NCBI GenBank assembly: GCA_002390745.1
Contig: DGQK01000051.1
Coordinates: 211,785-275,784 of the forward strand
DNA length: 64,000 bases
Source: Bacteroidetes bacterium UBA4416
Lineage (GTDB): Bacteria; Bacteroidota; Bacteroidia; B-17B0; Aurantibacillaceae
Direction of reading: 5' to 3'
Shown: in pieces, positions 44,315-53,418 of the stretch
Numbering within the stretch: position 1 is the first letter of the stretch
Layout: each line of letters starts with the position of its first letter
Made by a program: the position numbers and the translations under genes
Notes under the pieces: model-generated
Seen by the model: only the letters and a program-made list of their open reading frames with translations
Databases searched by the model: none
What the model was told of the DNA's origin: nothing

Positions 44315-44965
44315 TCACGGCGCCAGCCGTTCGATCTTCCATGCTCCTTCTTCCTTTACAAAGGCGATCCTGTCGTGCAGCCTGCTCTTACGGCCCTGCC
44401 AGAACTCGTAATAGCTGGCTTCAATCACATAGCCGCCCCAGAATTCAGGACGCGGCACCTCCTTGCCCGCAAAGGCTTCGGTATTTTTTTTGACAAGCTC
44501 TTCCAGAACGTCGCGGCTGGCAATTACCCGGCTCTGCGGGGAGCTCCAGGCACCCAGCTTGGATTCGGCAGGGCGCGCCTGGAAATAAGCATCGCTTTTT
44601 GTCTTGTCGGCAACGCGTGCCAGGCCTTCGATACGTACCTGCCGCTCGAGCTCGGGCCAGAAAAACGTGGCGCACACATACGGATTAATTTCTATGTCAT
44701 GCGCTTTATGCGACTGGTAATTGGTATAAAAATAAAATGTATTTTCCGAAAACTCCCTGAGGTAAACCACGCGTGCCGAAGGCTTATGATCTGCGCCTAC
44801 CGTGGCCAAATTGAAGGCCTGGGCTTCATTGACTTTTGCATCCACAGCTTCCTGCATCCATTGCTCGAATTGCAGATGAGGCAGCAGCGCGATGCCCTTT
44901 TCAGAAAGCGTTCCCCTCATAAAATCCTCCCGCAGTTGAGAAATATGCTCATTTACTCCACTCAT
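44315..44965 (-). CDS. pdxH: Pyridoxamine 5'-phosphate oxidase
   Basis: 216 residues from the ATG at 44965 (an in-frame TTG at 44983 was rejected). FMN enzyme making pyridoxal 5'-phosphate from PNP/PMP. Family motifs: 'PSARVVYLREFSENTFYFYT', 'NPYVCATFFWPELERQVRIE', 'SPQSRVIASRDVLEELVKK' and the C-terminal 'GRKSRLHDRIAF...WKIERLAP'. Divergent from the AlgH gene with only a 40-bp gap. Confidence 0.95.
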   Translation of the reverse strand: MSGVNEHISQLREDFMRGTLSEKGIALLPHLQFEQWMQEAVDAKVNEAQAFNLATVGADHKPSARVVYLREFSENTFYFYTNYQSHKAHDIEINPYVCATFFWPELERQVRIEGLARVADKTKSDAYFQARPAESKLGAWSSPQSRVIASRDVLEELVKKNTEAFAGKEVPRPEFWGGYVIEASYYEFWQGRKSRLHDRIAFVKEEGAWKIERLAP

Positions 44966-45005
44966 TTTCGTAAATTTACACAAATATAAAGATTGTTATT
45001 CATTG
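44966..45005. promoter_or_regulatory. Compact divergent promoter region
   Basis: The 40-bp gap between pdxH and the AlgH gene. On the minus strand TATATTTG (complement of about 44984-44991) is an exact TAnnTTTG box for pdxH, 18 nt before its ATG. The plus-strand promoter is less clear and must lie partly inside pdxH. Confidence 0.45.
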
Positions 45006-45548
45006 GTGAAGGCGGGAGATATATTAATTGCAAAGCCCTTTTTGCAGGATGGCCGGTTTAAGCGTTCGGTCATATACATGGGTGAGCATAATGAAGAAGG
45101 AAGCCTTGGATTTATTCTGAACAAGCCTCATGGCTTATTGCTGCGCGACATCTTTCCACACCTTAAGAATGGCAATTTTCCCCTCTTCGACGGCGGCCCT
45201 GTGTCGCCCAACCAGTTGTTTTATACGCACGCCCTCGGGCAGCAGCTAAGCGATAGCCTCGAGATCAGCGAAGGTGTATACTGGGGCGGGAATTTTTTCG
45301 ATTTGTCGCAGATGATCGAGCAGGGGCAGGTGTCCTCAGCGCAAGTCAGGTTCTATATCGGCTATAGCGGCTGGGGCGAAGGCCAGCTTCCGCAGGAGCT
45401 CGCAAACGGATCCTGGTTTACCAATCACAGCGCCTATTCCGGGCTTGTCGGCGCCATGCCTGCCGAGCTCTGGGGCATGGAGCTGATGAAGATCAATCCC
45501 GGCTACAGGGCTTTTGCCGATTTCTCTTTCGACCCATCTCTCAACTAA
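45006..45548 (+). CDS. YqgE/AlgH family protein
   Basis: 180 residues from GTG at 45006 (a TTG at 45003 is the alternative). 'GDILIAKPFLQDGRFKRSVI', 'EHNEEGSLGFILNKPHGLLL', 'FDGGPVSPNQLFYTHAL' and 'FYIGYSGWGEGQLPQEL' are the family signatures. Widely conserved in Gram-negatives; function unsettled (linked to alginate regulation in Pseudomonas by name only). A terminator follows. Confidence 0.93.
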   Translation: MKAGDILIAKPFLQDGRFKRSVIYMGEHNEEGSLGFILNKPHGLLLRDIFPHLKNGNFPLFDGGPVSPNQLFYTHALGQQLSDSLEISEGVYWGGNFFDLSQMIEQGQVSSAQVRFYIGYSGWGEGQLPQELANGSWFTNHSAYSGLVGAMPAELWGMELMKINPGYRAFADFSFDPSLN

Positions 45549-45624
45549 GCGCTTCCCCAGAAGCATTATTTTTTGGACTGATGTACCGGCTTTGATGACG
45601 CCTGTATTGAAGCGTCAGCAAAAT

Positions 45625-45660
45625 GCCCTGCCCGGTGAGCTATAGCGGGCGGCCTTTTTG
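45625..45660 (+). terminator. Probable terminator after the AlgH-family gene
   Basis: GCC..GCCCG pairs with CGGGC-GGC across an 11-nt loop and is followed by TTTTT. The rest of the 317-bp gap 45549-45865 holds only a weak 64-codon reading frame with no support, and the leader of the next operon. Confidence 0.55.
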
Positions 45661-45865
45661 TCTCTGCATGTCTGCACCTCCGTCTTCCCGGGTGTTGGCG
45701 GTGAAACACGGCGTAAGTATATGGTGATTCATGGAATTTGTTTGCTTTTATGGGCCTTTTGGAATTCTCTTTACCGCCTGCCCGGTACCGTTGACCGACT
45801 GCGCACTTTGTTTAGCCTAATAGCCATTGTGTGCTGCCGACCTATGCAGTAAGTTTGACAAAAAA

Positions 45866-46681
45866 ATGAAAGAGATGGAAGAAAAAGAGATAGCGACAGA
45901 TCATGAGATCTGGAGCAAGATGGAAAAAGAGCATCGCAGGGGAAAAATTTTCGGAGGGATATTGATTGTGCTGGCAGGTTCCTTATTCCTGGCAAAAGAG
46001 CTGGGAGCGGAAATCCCACAGTGGATCTTTACCTGGAAAATGTTCCTGATCGCCATTGGCTTGATCATCGGCGTCAAACATAAATTCATGCACCCGGGAT
46101 GGCTGGTGCTGGTGATCATAGGCGGCGCCTTCCTGCTGTCGGATCTTTATCCCGGCATCGCGTTGAAACCTATCCTGTGGCCGGTGCTGGTCATCCTCTT
46201 TGGCTTGTTCATCATCTTTAAGCCACGCCGAAAAAAAAGAGAGCATTACTGGAGGAAATGGCAAAAAGAGCACACGAGGCATCACAGGCGCCACCAACAC
46301 CGCTACGGAAATGATTGTTACATGGAATCAACGGATACCAACGAGGAAGTGTTAGACTATACGGTATTTATGGGCGGTGTAAAAAAGAATATCCTGACCA
46401 AAAATTTCAAAGGCGGAGAAGTCGTGGCTGTTTTCGGAGGCACGGAGCTAAACCTCCTCCAGGCCGATTTTGAAAATACCGCAACGCTTGAAATTACCAG
46501 CGTGTTTGCAGGAGTAAAGCTCATTCTGCCTGCCAATTGGGAAGTAAACTCAGAGCTGGTATCAGCCTTTGGCAGTGTGGAGGATAAAAGGCCCATGCAG
46601 CCTAAAGCAGAAGGGCCGGCAAAAACACTGATCTTAAAAGGCTCGGTATTTTTCGGCGGCATCGACATCAGAAACTATTAA
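45866..46681 (+). CDS. LiaF-like membrane protein (DUF5668/LiaF)
   Basis: 271 residues from the ATG at 45866; a reading frame opening at 45827 adds 13 non-conserved residues. Four hydrophobic segments between about 30 and 130 ('IFGGILIVLAGSLFLAKEL', 'WLVLVIIGGAFLLSDLY'), a His/Arg-rich linker (about 135-155), then a beta-repeat domain (about 175-270, 'YTVFMGGVKKNIL', 'VVAVFGGTELNLL', 'ITSVFAGVKLILP') of the LiaF/DUF2154 type. LiaF proteins inhibit or sense for a membrane-bound kinase (LiaS). A sensor kinase and regulator lie downstream in the same direction. Confidence 0.85.
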   Translation: MKEMEEKEIATDHEIWSKMEKEHRRGKIFGGILIVLAGSLFLAKELGAEIPQWIFTWKMFLIAIGLIIGVKHKFMHPGWLVLVIIGGAFLLSDLYPGIALKPILWPVLVILFGLFIIFKPRRKKREHYWRKWQKEHTRHHRRHQHRYGNDCYMESTDTNEEVLDYTVFMGGVKKNILTKNFKGGEVVAVFGGTELNLLQADFENTATLEITSVFAGVKLILPANWEVNSELVSAFGSVEDKRPMQPKAEGPAKTLILKGSVFFGGIDIRNY

Positions 46682-46739
46682 TCAAACGATAAGCAACAGG
46701 CCAAATTCACATCAATCCACTTAACCAAATCCTAATGAT

Positions 46740-47087
46740 ATGAAAAAATTTCTTGCAAAACTCATGTTCAATATCAACATTGATAATGGCAGCCACACCT
46801 CACAATTTGATGAGCAGATCAGGATCATCGAATCCGGCTCTATCGAAAGTGCCTTTCAGAAGGCGCGCATCATGGGCAAAAAAGAAGAAGAAACTTTTGT
46901 GAACAGTAACAAAGAGCTCGTGCACTGGAAGTTCATTGATGTTATGGATCTCTACGAGCTGGATAGCCTGAAGGACGGTGAGCAGGTGTATTCCAATACC
47001 CACGAAAAAACCGATACACAATCCTTTATCAGCTATATTAAACAGAAAGCTATGGTTTTTCAGGCAAAAAATCTAACCTTTGCCTAA
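46740..47087 (+). CDS. DUF4288-domain small protein
   Basis: 115 residues. 'AKLMFNINIDNGSHTSQFDE', 'GSIESAFQKARIMGKKEEE' and 'WKFIDVMDLYELDSLKDGEQ' fit DUF4288, a small soluble domain of unknown role. Sits 58 bp after the LiaF-like gene and overlaps the kinase start by 8 bp, so it is part of this operon. Confidence 0.75.
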   Translation: MKKFLAKLMFNINIDNGSHTSQFDEQIRIIESGSIESAFQKARIMGKKEEETFVNSNKELVHWKFIDVMDLYELDSLKDGEQVYSNTHEKTDTQSFISYIKQKAMVFQAKNLTFA

Positions 47088-48159
47088 GCATTTGAAAAGG
47101 GAATTTCCATATTCCAGGACACGCATCCTTAGCCTGTATATTGCATGGTGGGCCTTCTGGTCGCTCACCCAAACCGGCGTGCTTCACAGGATGGGCCTCA
47201 ACTGGCATGTGTCGGCTATTGATGCGATCATCTCCAATGCGCTGCTTGCACTGTTTTGTTTCGTATCCCTGGCTATTTTTTACTATTACCAGCCGGGAGT
47301 GGGCAATCGGTCGTACCGCTTCATTTTTACCCTGGGGCTCGCGGTATTGTATACGGTGCTGTTACGCTTATCCTTGAGCTATGCTGTGGCCGACGATAAA
47401 GACTACCAGGAATTTTTGCGTAAGTCGATGCCGGTGCGCTTTATCATTTCCTTGCTGGAGCTGGCCTTTGTAACAATGCTGAACTGGATGTGGAACCTGC
47501 TGAAAGATCAGAAGGAGCAGGAGCAGCGGCGCAACCATGCCGAGCAGCTGGTGAAGGACGCTGAGCTGGCCCGCCTGAAACAGCAGCTTCAGCCGCATTT
47601 TTTGTTCAACAGCCTTAACTCCATCAGTGCACTGGCAGGCAGCAGGCCCAATGAGGCGCGTAAGATGATCCAGCAGCTTTCCGATTTTTTGCGCGGTACT
47701 CTCAAAAAAGACGAAGAGCAATGTGTGGACTTGAAAGAAGAGCTGGAACATCTTAAGCTTTACCTGGAAATCGAAAAGGTACGCTTCGGCCACCGGCTCT
47801 CTGTGGATATCGACTTCAAAGAAGAAACGATGCAGATGCACATTCCGCCTTTGCTGCTACAACCCATTGTGGAAAATGCCATCAAATTCGGCCTGTACGA
47901 TACGATCGATGAGATCGTGATCGGGATTTTCTCTTATGTGAAAGACGGTCTGCTGCATGTGAAAGTAGAAAATCCTTTCGATGCCGGAACGCAGGCCGCC
48001 AGCCAGGGAACAGGCTTTGGGCTGAGCTCGGTGCAAAGACGTTTGTTTTTATTGTACTCACGCAACGACCTGATGGTCACGGAAAAAAAAGAAAACCGCT
48101 TTATTACCATTTTGAAAATCCCGCAGGTTAACATCCGTAGCTCTCAGAGCCGGTTATGA
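47080..48159 (+). CDS. LytS/YehU-type sensor histidine kinase
   Basis: 359 residues; start at TTG 47080 or the in-frame TTG at 47092. Four membrane helices (about 10-155), no extracytoplasmic domain, then a His_kinase domain (PF06580) with the phospho-acceptor 'LKQQLQPHFLFNSLNSISAL' (about 167-186) and a truncated HATPase ('PPLLLQPIVENAIKFGL', 'GTGFGLSSVQRRL'). Partner of the LytTR regulator 20 bp downstream. In this phylum such pairs respond to envelope or peptide signals; the ligand is unknown. Confidence 0.9.
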   Translation: MPKHLKREFPYSRTRILSLYIAWWAFWSLTQTGVLHRMGLNWHVSAIDAIISNALLALFCFVSLAIFYYYQPGVGNRSYRFIFTLGLAVLYTVLLRLSLSYAVADDKDYQEFLRKSMPVRFIISLLELAFVTMLNWMWNLLKDQKEQEQRRNHAEQLVKDAELARLKQQLQPHFLFNSLNSISALAGSRPNEARKMIQQLSDFLRGTLKKDEEQCVDLKEELEHLKLYLEIEKVRFGHRLSVDIDFKEETMQMHIPPLLLQPIVENAIKFGLYDTIDEIVIGIFSYVKDGLLHVKVENPFDAGTQAASQGTGFGLSSVQRRLFLLYSRNDLMVTEKKENRFITILKIPQVNIRSSQSRL

Positions 48160-48179
48160 TCTGTAAAAAGAGTTAGTAT

Positions 48180-48923
48180 ATGAAAGTAGTAGTGATAGAC
48201 GACGAGCCTCTGGCCAGAATGGTGGTGCTGGAATACCTTCAGCAACAGGCAGGTATTGAAGTTGCCGCCGAATGCAACGATGGCTTCCAGGGTGTGAAGG
48301 CGATCATGCAGCATAAACCCGACCTGATTTTTCTCGACATCCAGATGCCCAAGATCAACGGATTTGAAATGCTGGAGCTGCTGGACACCATGCCGGCAGT
48401 GATTTTTACGACGGCTTTCGATGAGTATGCGATCAAAGCCTTTGAGTCCAATGCCATCGATTACTTGCTGAAGCCTTTCAGCAAAGAGCGTTTCGACCTC
48501 GCCATCGAAAAATACAAATCCAAAGCGGTCAATAGCCCGGCAACAGAAAAAAACATCCAGTCGCTCCTGGAAACGGCGACCAAACAGCCCGACGATCACA
48601 GCCGGATCGTGGTGAAAAACGGCAGCGATATCCGCATTGTGCCTGCCCAGGATATCCAATACATAGAGGCTTACGATGATTATGTGAAGATTTTCACCAA
48701 AGACACCTACTACCTCAAAAAGAAAACCATGAGCTATTACGAGCAGGTGCTCGACGGCTCAAAGTTTTTCAGGACACACCGCTCCTATATCATCAACCTG
48801 CAGGAGCTTACCAAAATAGAACCGTTGGAAAAGAACACCTATATTGCCATACTCAGGAACGGCAAGAAAATTCCGCTCAGCAGAACCGGCTATACCAGGC
48901 TTAAGGAAATGCTGGGGGTGTAG
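48180..48923 (+). CDS. LytTR-family response regulator
   Basis: 247 residues. N-terminal receiver (1-115) with the acidic pocket 'VVVIDDEPLAR', phospho-acceptor Asp in 'PDLIFLDIQMPKINGFEM' and Lys in 'YLLKPFSKERFDLA', then a C-terminal LytTR DNA-binding domain (about 140-245, 'IQYIEAYDDYVKIFTKDTYY', 'FRTHRSYIINLQEL'). Cognate partner of the upstream kinase. LytTR proteins bind direct imperfect repeats; I could not identify a site here. Confidence 0.93.
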   Translation: MKVVVIDDEPLARMVVLEYLQQQAGIEVAAECNDGFQGVKAIMQHKPDLIFLDIQMPKINGFEMLELLDTMPAVIFTTAFDEYAIKAFESNAIDYLLKPFSKERFDLAIEKYKSKAVNSPATEKNIQSLLETATKQPDDHSRIVVKNGSDIRIVPAQDIQYIEAYDDYVKIFTKDTYYLKKKTMSYYEQVLDGSKFFRTHRSYIINLQELTKIEPLEKNTYIAILRNGKKIPLSRTGYTRLKEMLGV

Positions 48924-48992
48924 TTTTCACAACACATACATAAGCTGTAACCAGATAGTGCCTTTGGTAAGTGTAATTTTTCAGAGCCCTAA

Positions 48993-49010
48993 GCCCTAAA
49001 TCTTTAGGGC
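48993..49010. terminator. Hairpin after the LytTR operon
   Basis: GCCCTAAA-tc-TTTAGGGC, 8-bp perfect stem with a 2-nt loop, between the convergent LytTR and MFS genes. It lacks a T-run on either strand, so termination is uncertain. Confidence 0.35.
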
Positions 49011-49066
49011 CTGTTCTCTGCATATTCCAGGTGCTTATGCTTCTTTGCTGAAGCCTTATGGTTTCG

Positions 49067-50281
49067 CTAAGTTCGCTTAGAGCTTTTGATATCCGGCAGG
49101 AAGCCGGTGATGATGCCTAAGAGCGGAAGGTACGCGCAGATGTTGAACACGTACTCAATGCTGGTTCTGTCGGCCAGGTTTCCCAGGAGTGCGGAGCCTA
49201 TGCCCGCAATGCCAAAGGCAAAGCCAAAGAACAGGCCTGAAATCATGCCTATTTTTCCGGGTAGCAATTCCTGCGCATATACCAGGATCGCCGAGAAGGC
49301 TGAGGCCATGATCACGCCGATGATGACGGTAAGCACACTTGTCCAGAATAGATTGACATGAGGCAGCAAAATGGTGAAGGGCGCAATGCCCAGGATGGAA
49401 ACCCAGATGATGATCTTACGCCCGAACCTGTCGCCCAAAGGCCCGCCCAGGAAGGTGCCGGCAGCCACCGAGAGGAGAAACAAGGATAAACGGAACTGGG
49501 ATTCGGAGATCGTTAGATGGAACTTCTGCATCAGGTAGAACGTATAGTAGCTGGTGATACTCGTGAGGTAGAAGTATTTGGAAAAGATCAGGATCAGTAA
49601 GATGATGATGGAAATGATCACACGCCTTCGCGGAATATCATGCCGTTGTTCCAGCGTGCTGATCTTGCCTGACGCCCTGAGTACCAGGTGGCCTTTATAC
49701 CAGTTGCCTACGCGGATGAGGATGAGCATGCCAAGAATCGCAAACAGCAGGAACCAGGCAAGGTGCAGCTGTCCCTGTTTCACTACGATGGCCGCTACCA
49801 GCATGGGTCCGATGGCCGTTCCTGTATTCCCTCCCAGTTGGAAAATAGACTGGGCAAGCCCGCGTCTTCCGCCCGATGCATAATAGGAAACCTTGGAAGC
49901 TTCGGGATGAAACACCGATGAGCCGATACCGACGCAGGCCACAGACAATAAAATAGAGTAAAAGCCGGAAGAGAAGGTGAGCAGAACAATGCCGAAAAAG
50001 GTGAAGCCCATGCCCAGCGCAAAGGAATAGGGCTTGGGCCGTTTATCGGTATAGTTCCCGACAAAAGGCTGCAGCAGCGATGCCGTGAGCTGGAAGGTGA
50101 AGGTGATCCACCCAACCTGCGAGAAGCTGAGATGGTATTTCTCCCGCATCACCGGATAAAGGGAGGGGATGACGGATTGCAACAGATCATTCAGTAAATG
50201 GGCGAAGCAAATGGAGAACAGGATCGGGTAAACGGTTTGGGAAGTTACAGATGCCTGTGAAGGGGTGGAACTCGACTGCAT
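49067..50281 (-). CDS. MFS exporter, fosmidomycin-resistance (Fsr) family
   Basis: 404 residues, 12 membrane helices. 'CFAHLLNDLLQSVIPSLYPV', 'GIGSSVFHPEASKVSYYASG' and 'GLAQSIFQLGGNTGTAIGPM' are the signature stretches of the Fsr-type MFS drug/sugar-phosphate exporters. Substrate unknown. It follows the small membrane protein by 34 bp, making a probable operon mqo-DUF6526-fsr. Confidence 0.88.
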   Translation of the reverse strand: MQSSSTPSQASVTSQTVYPILFSICFAHLLNDLLQSVIPSLYPVMREKYHLSFSQVGWITFTFQLTASLLQPFVGNYTDKRPKPYSFALGMGFTFFGIVLLTFSSGFYSILLSVACVGIGSSVFHPEASKVSYYASGGRRGLAQSIFQLGGNTGTAIGPMLVAAIVVKQGQLHLAWFLLFAILGMLILIRVGNWYKGHLVLRASGKISTLEQRHDIPRRRVIISIIILLILIFSKYFYLTSITSYYTFYLMQKFHLTISESQFRLSLFLLSVAAGTFLGGPLGDRFGRKIIIWVSILGIAPFTILLPHVNLFWTSVLTVIIGVIMASAFSAILVYAQELLPGKIGMISGLFFGFAFGIAGIGSALLGNLADRTSIEYVFNICAYLPLLGIITGFLPDIKSSKRT

Positions 50282-50315
50282 GCGCTAAAGGTACAGTTTT
50301 GTTTTTTAAAAGAGG

Positions 50316-50753
50316 TCAAAGCCTCATATAATCCGGTGTCCAGTGTTTCACCGAACGTTTGATGGCATCCGGCGACAGTTTTTCGCGGATGGCCTTTTGC
50401 GCGAGCTCTTCCAGCTCTCCGTCGGAGGCAAAGCGCAGGGCCAGGATATGGGCTAAGGACAGCTGCTGCTCGATCTCTTCAAAGCGTTTGTGGGTCACAA
50501 CATAGTACCTGAACCGTAATTCGAGCCGCGCGATCCGGTTCTGGTTGCCAAGGGCATAGTGTTGCCGTGTCATAAACGAGAACCAGCCGAGAGCGGCCGT
50601 CAGCGTGGTGAGTACGATCCACAGCAGGTGGTCTTCCGTAGTGCGGCAAAGGCCGGTGATGCAGGCAATGAGCAGAACCAACACCACCGGGTAAAACACA
50701 AAGTGGTGGGCTGTATAGTAACGGATATGGTTTTGATAGTTTTGTGTTTTCAT
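50316..50753 (-). CDS. DUF6526-family small membrane protein
   Basis: 145 residues. 'TQNYQNHIRYYTAHHFVFYP' at the N-terminus, two membrane helices (about 20-70), then a charged, helical cytoplasmic part. It fits the DUF6526 type of Bacteroidota and Firmicutes proteins, with unknown function. Starts 10 bp after mqo, so likely cotranscribed. The preceding GTG at 50756 is an alternative start. Confidence 0.7.
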   Translation of the reverse strand: MKTQNYQNHIRYYTAHHFVFYPVVLVLLIACITGLCRTTEDHLLWIVLTTLTAALGWFSFMTRQHYALGNQNRIARLELRFRYYVVTHKRFEEIEQQLSLAHILALRFASDGELEELAQKAIREKLSPDAIKRSVKHWTPDYMRL

Positions 50754-50763
50754 CACAAATGGA

Positions 50764-52278
50764 TTAGTTGGTGTGCACAGGCGAAAATGGTTTCAGCTGG
50801 AGTGTTTTGCTTGTCCATTCGCGGATCTCGCTGCAAAAAGCGGCGTCCCGGGCCAGCGATTGCCCGTAGGAAGGGATCATGCGCTTCAGCTTTTCCTGCC
50901 ACTCCGGGCTATCGATCTCTGATTTAAAGCAGCGTTTCAACACATCAAGCATGATGGCAACAGCCGTTGACGCTCCCGGTGAAGCGCCCAGTAAAGCGGC
51001 AATGGAGCCATCCGCGGCATTGACGATCTCTGTACCAAACTCCAGCACACCGCCCTGCTCTTCATCTTTTTTAATGACCTGCACACGCTGCCCGGCTACT
51101 ACCAGCTCCCAGTCGGCCATGCTGGCTTCCGGGAAATATTCTTTCAGGGCTTCAAAGCGCTCTTCGTCGGATTGGCTGGCCTGCTTGATGAGGTACCTGG
51201 TGAGCGGCAGGTTATGGATACCTGCTGACAACATCGGCAATAAATTTTCGAGCTCCAGCGAGCCTGCGAGGTCCCAATAGGAGCCGTTCTTCAGGAACTT
51301 GGTGGAGAAGCCCGCATAAGGCCCGAAGAGCAGTGCTTTTTTGCCGTCGATGACGCGCGTGTCGAGGTGCGGCACCGACATCGGCGGAGAGCCTACCGAT
51401 GCTTTGCCATATACTTTGGCGTCGTGCTGCGCGATGACGTTTTCATTATGGCATTTCAGCCACTGCCCGCTCACCGGGAAGCCGCCATAGCCTTCCGCTT
51501 CTTTAATGTCTGATTTTTCGAGCAGGGGCAGGGAGCCGCCTCCGGCGCCAATAAATACGAAGTTGGCAAGGACATGTCTTTTTTCATGGTTGCCGAGGTC
51601 TTTTACCATCACATTCCAGTGGCCGTCTTTTTCTTTATCGAGGTCGCGCACTTCGTGGTTGAGGTGGATCTTCACGCCGCCCTGTTTTTCCAGGTGTTTG
51701 AGCAGGGCGCGGGTAAGCGCTCCGAAGTTCACATCGGTGCCGTTCTCCATACGCGTGGCAGCCACTTCAATGCCCGGGTCGCGGCCTTCCATCACCAATG
51801 GCATCCATTGTTCGAGTTGTGGCCACTTTTCAGAATATTGCATGCCGGCAAACAAGGGATGGTCTTTCAGTGCCTGGTAGCGTTTCCGTAAATAAAATAC
51901 ATTATCGCCACCCCATACAAAGCTCATGTGCGGAATATCGCGGATAAACGCTTTAGGATCGGGAATCGCTTTGGTATCGACGAGGTAAGACCAGAACTGC
52001 CGCGAGATCTCAAAAGACTCGGCGATCTTTTCCGCTTTGGAAACATCAATGGAACCATCTTCCCTTTGGGGTGTATAATTCAATTCGCAAAAGGCCGAAT
52101 GCCCTGTGCCCGCATTGTTCCAGGCATCGGAACTTTCTTCGGATACAGCGTCGAGTCGCTCAAAGATCTCAATGCGGATGTCCGGTTTTAATTCTTTCAG
52201 GAAGATGCCTAAAGTTGCGCTCATGATGCCGGCGCCTATCAGTACCACATCGGTATGGGTTGTATCAGAATGTTCCAT
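50764..52278 (-). CDS. mqo: Malate:quinone oxidoreductase
   Basis: 504 residues, the FAD-dependent peripheral membrane enzyme that oxidises malate to oxaloacetate and feeds electrons to quinone. N-terminal 'VVLIGAGIMSATLGIFLKEL' is the FAD-binding Rossmann stretch, and 'EESSDAWNNAGTGHSAFCEL' and 'DGSIAALLGASPGASTAVAI' are family motifs. First gene of an operon with the DUF6526 and Fsr-like genes. Confidence 0.96.
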   Translation of the reverse strand: MEHSDTTHTDVVLIGAGIMSATLGIFLKELKPDIRIEIFERLDAVSEESSDAWNNAGTGHSAFCELNYTPQREDGSIDVSKAEKIAESFEISRQFWSYLVDTKAIPDPKAFIRDIPHMSFVWGGDNVFYLRKRYQALKDHPLFAGMQYSEKWPQLEQWMPLVMEGRDPGIEVAATRMENGTDVNFGALTRALLKHLEKQGGVKIHLNHEVRDLDKEKDGHWNVMVKDLGNHEKRHVLANFVFIGAGGGSLPLLEKSDIKEAEGYGGFPVSGQWLKCHNENVIAQHDAKVYGKASVGSPPMSVPHLDTRVIDGKKALLFGPYAGFSTKFLKNGSYWDLAGSLELENLLPMLSAGIHNLPLTRYLIKQASQSDEERFEALKEYFPEASMADWELVVAGQRVQVIKKDEEQGGVLEFGTEIVNAADGSIAALLGASPGASTAVAIMLDVLKRCFKSEIDSPEWQEKLKRMIPSYGQSLARDAAFCSEIREWTSKTLQLKPFSPVHTN

Positions 52279-52338
52279 AAGACAAAGATGATGAATAATG
52301 TGTTGAATTGATAGCGATGCCGTGTTTTTTTAAAGGGA

Positions 52339-53409
52339 TTATAGTTGATGTCCTTTTTCTTCCTGAGCCGGTAACGCTTGGGTTGCAGTGTTCATATAGC
52401 TTCCTTCATACATTTTGATGAGCAGGAAGAAGAAGGAGATCAGGAAAGGCCCGATGACCAGACCGATAAGCCCGAAAAGCGGAATGCCGATGATCACCCC
52501 GATAATGGTGATCAGAGGGTGCGTGTCGGCTATTTTTTTGGAGATGAACTGCCTCAGGAAATTGTCTACGAGCGTTACCAGCACACCGCCCCAGATGAGC
52601 ATGCCATAGCCGGCCACATGATTGCCGGAAGACAGCTCGATAATGGCCGCGGGCACAAAAATGATAGGCGCCCCCACTACAGGCAGGAAGCATACAAAAA
52701 TGGAAACAATGCCCCAGAAGAGCGGGTCGGGAATGCCGAAGATGAGAAAGCCTACCGCTACGATGATGCCCTGGCTCAGGCCAATGAGGCTCTGCCCGAT
52801 AATATTGGAGAATGTGATGTTTTTTAACTCAAGGCCGAACTGCTGGCTCTGCGCCGTGTCAAACGGAAGGTATTTCATCAGGCCCGCTTCAAATTTATCA
52901 TAGGATTTCAGCATAAAGAATAAGGTGAAGTACAGGATGATCAGCGTGACGAAAATATTAAGCGCGCTGTTCACAAAAACAGAAAAGGCATTGATGGCCC
53001 ATTTCGAAATGTCATTGATGCCGTTGTTGATCATCTCTTTCAGGTCGACGGTCAATCCGCTGAAATCATGAAGTTGGTTGATGATATTGGCGATCGGCTC
53101 GGGGTGCTGCTGGAAATGAATGAGCTTGTTAATGATCATGATGCTTAAACCGAGCAGTGGCAAAACAATGATCAGGAAAGATATGGAGATCACGAGCATG
53201 GCGCTGAGCGACCTGCCCATCTTTTTTTTATGGATAAAGTACAGGAACAAAGGCCGGAAGAGCGTATATAAAATCACGGCGGATAAAAGCGCCGAAAAGA
53301 TCGGAAGGATGGAAATGAACAGTAACAGGCCAACAAGTCCTATTAAAATTAAGACAATGTTCTTACTCTGGGCGGCTGAATATATCGAAGGGCGGATCTC
53401 GTGTTGCAT
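52339..53409 (-). CDS. AI-2E family transporter (PerM-type membrane protein)
   Basis: 356 residues, about eight membrane helices. 'LLFISILPIFSALLSAVILY' and the C-terminal 'GIPLFGLIGLVIGPFLISFF' with 'PVVGAPIIFVPAAIIELSSG' are typical of AI-2E/PerM/YdiK proteins. Members include TqsA and Na+/H+ exchange proteins; substrate unknown. Starts 9 bp after the stop of the PepSY-like gene. Confidence 0.88.
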   Translation of the reverse strand: MQHEIRPSIYSAAQSKNIVLILIGLVGLLLFISILPIFSALLSAVILYTLFRPLFLYFIHKKKMGRSLSAMLVISISFLIIVLPLLGLSIMIINKLIHFQQHPEPIANIINQLHDFSGLTVDLKEMINNGINDISKWAINAFSVFVNSALNIFVTLIILYFTLFFMLKSYDKFEAGLMKYLPFDTAQSQQFGLELKNITFSNIIGQSLIGLSQGIIVAVGFLIFGIPDPLFWGIVSIFVCFLPVVGAPIIFVPAAIIELSSGNHVAGYGMLIWGGVLVTLVDNFLRQFISKKIADTHPLITIIGVIIGIPLFGLIGLVIGPFLISFFFLLIKMYEGSYMNTATQALPAQEEKGHQL

Positions 53410-53418
53410 ACAACGAAT

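Noticed and set aside
45658..45852. 64-codon frame before the LiaF-like gene
   Set aside because: It has no support by motif, and it overlaps the leader of the next operon.
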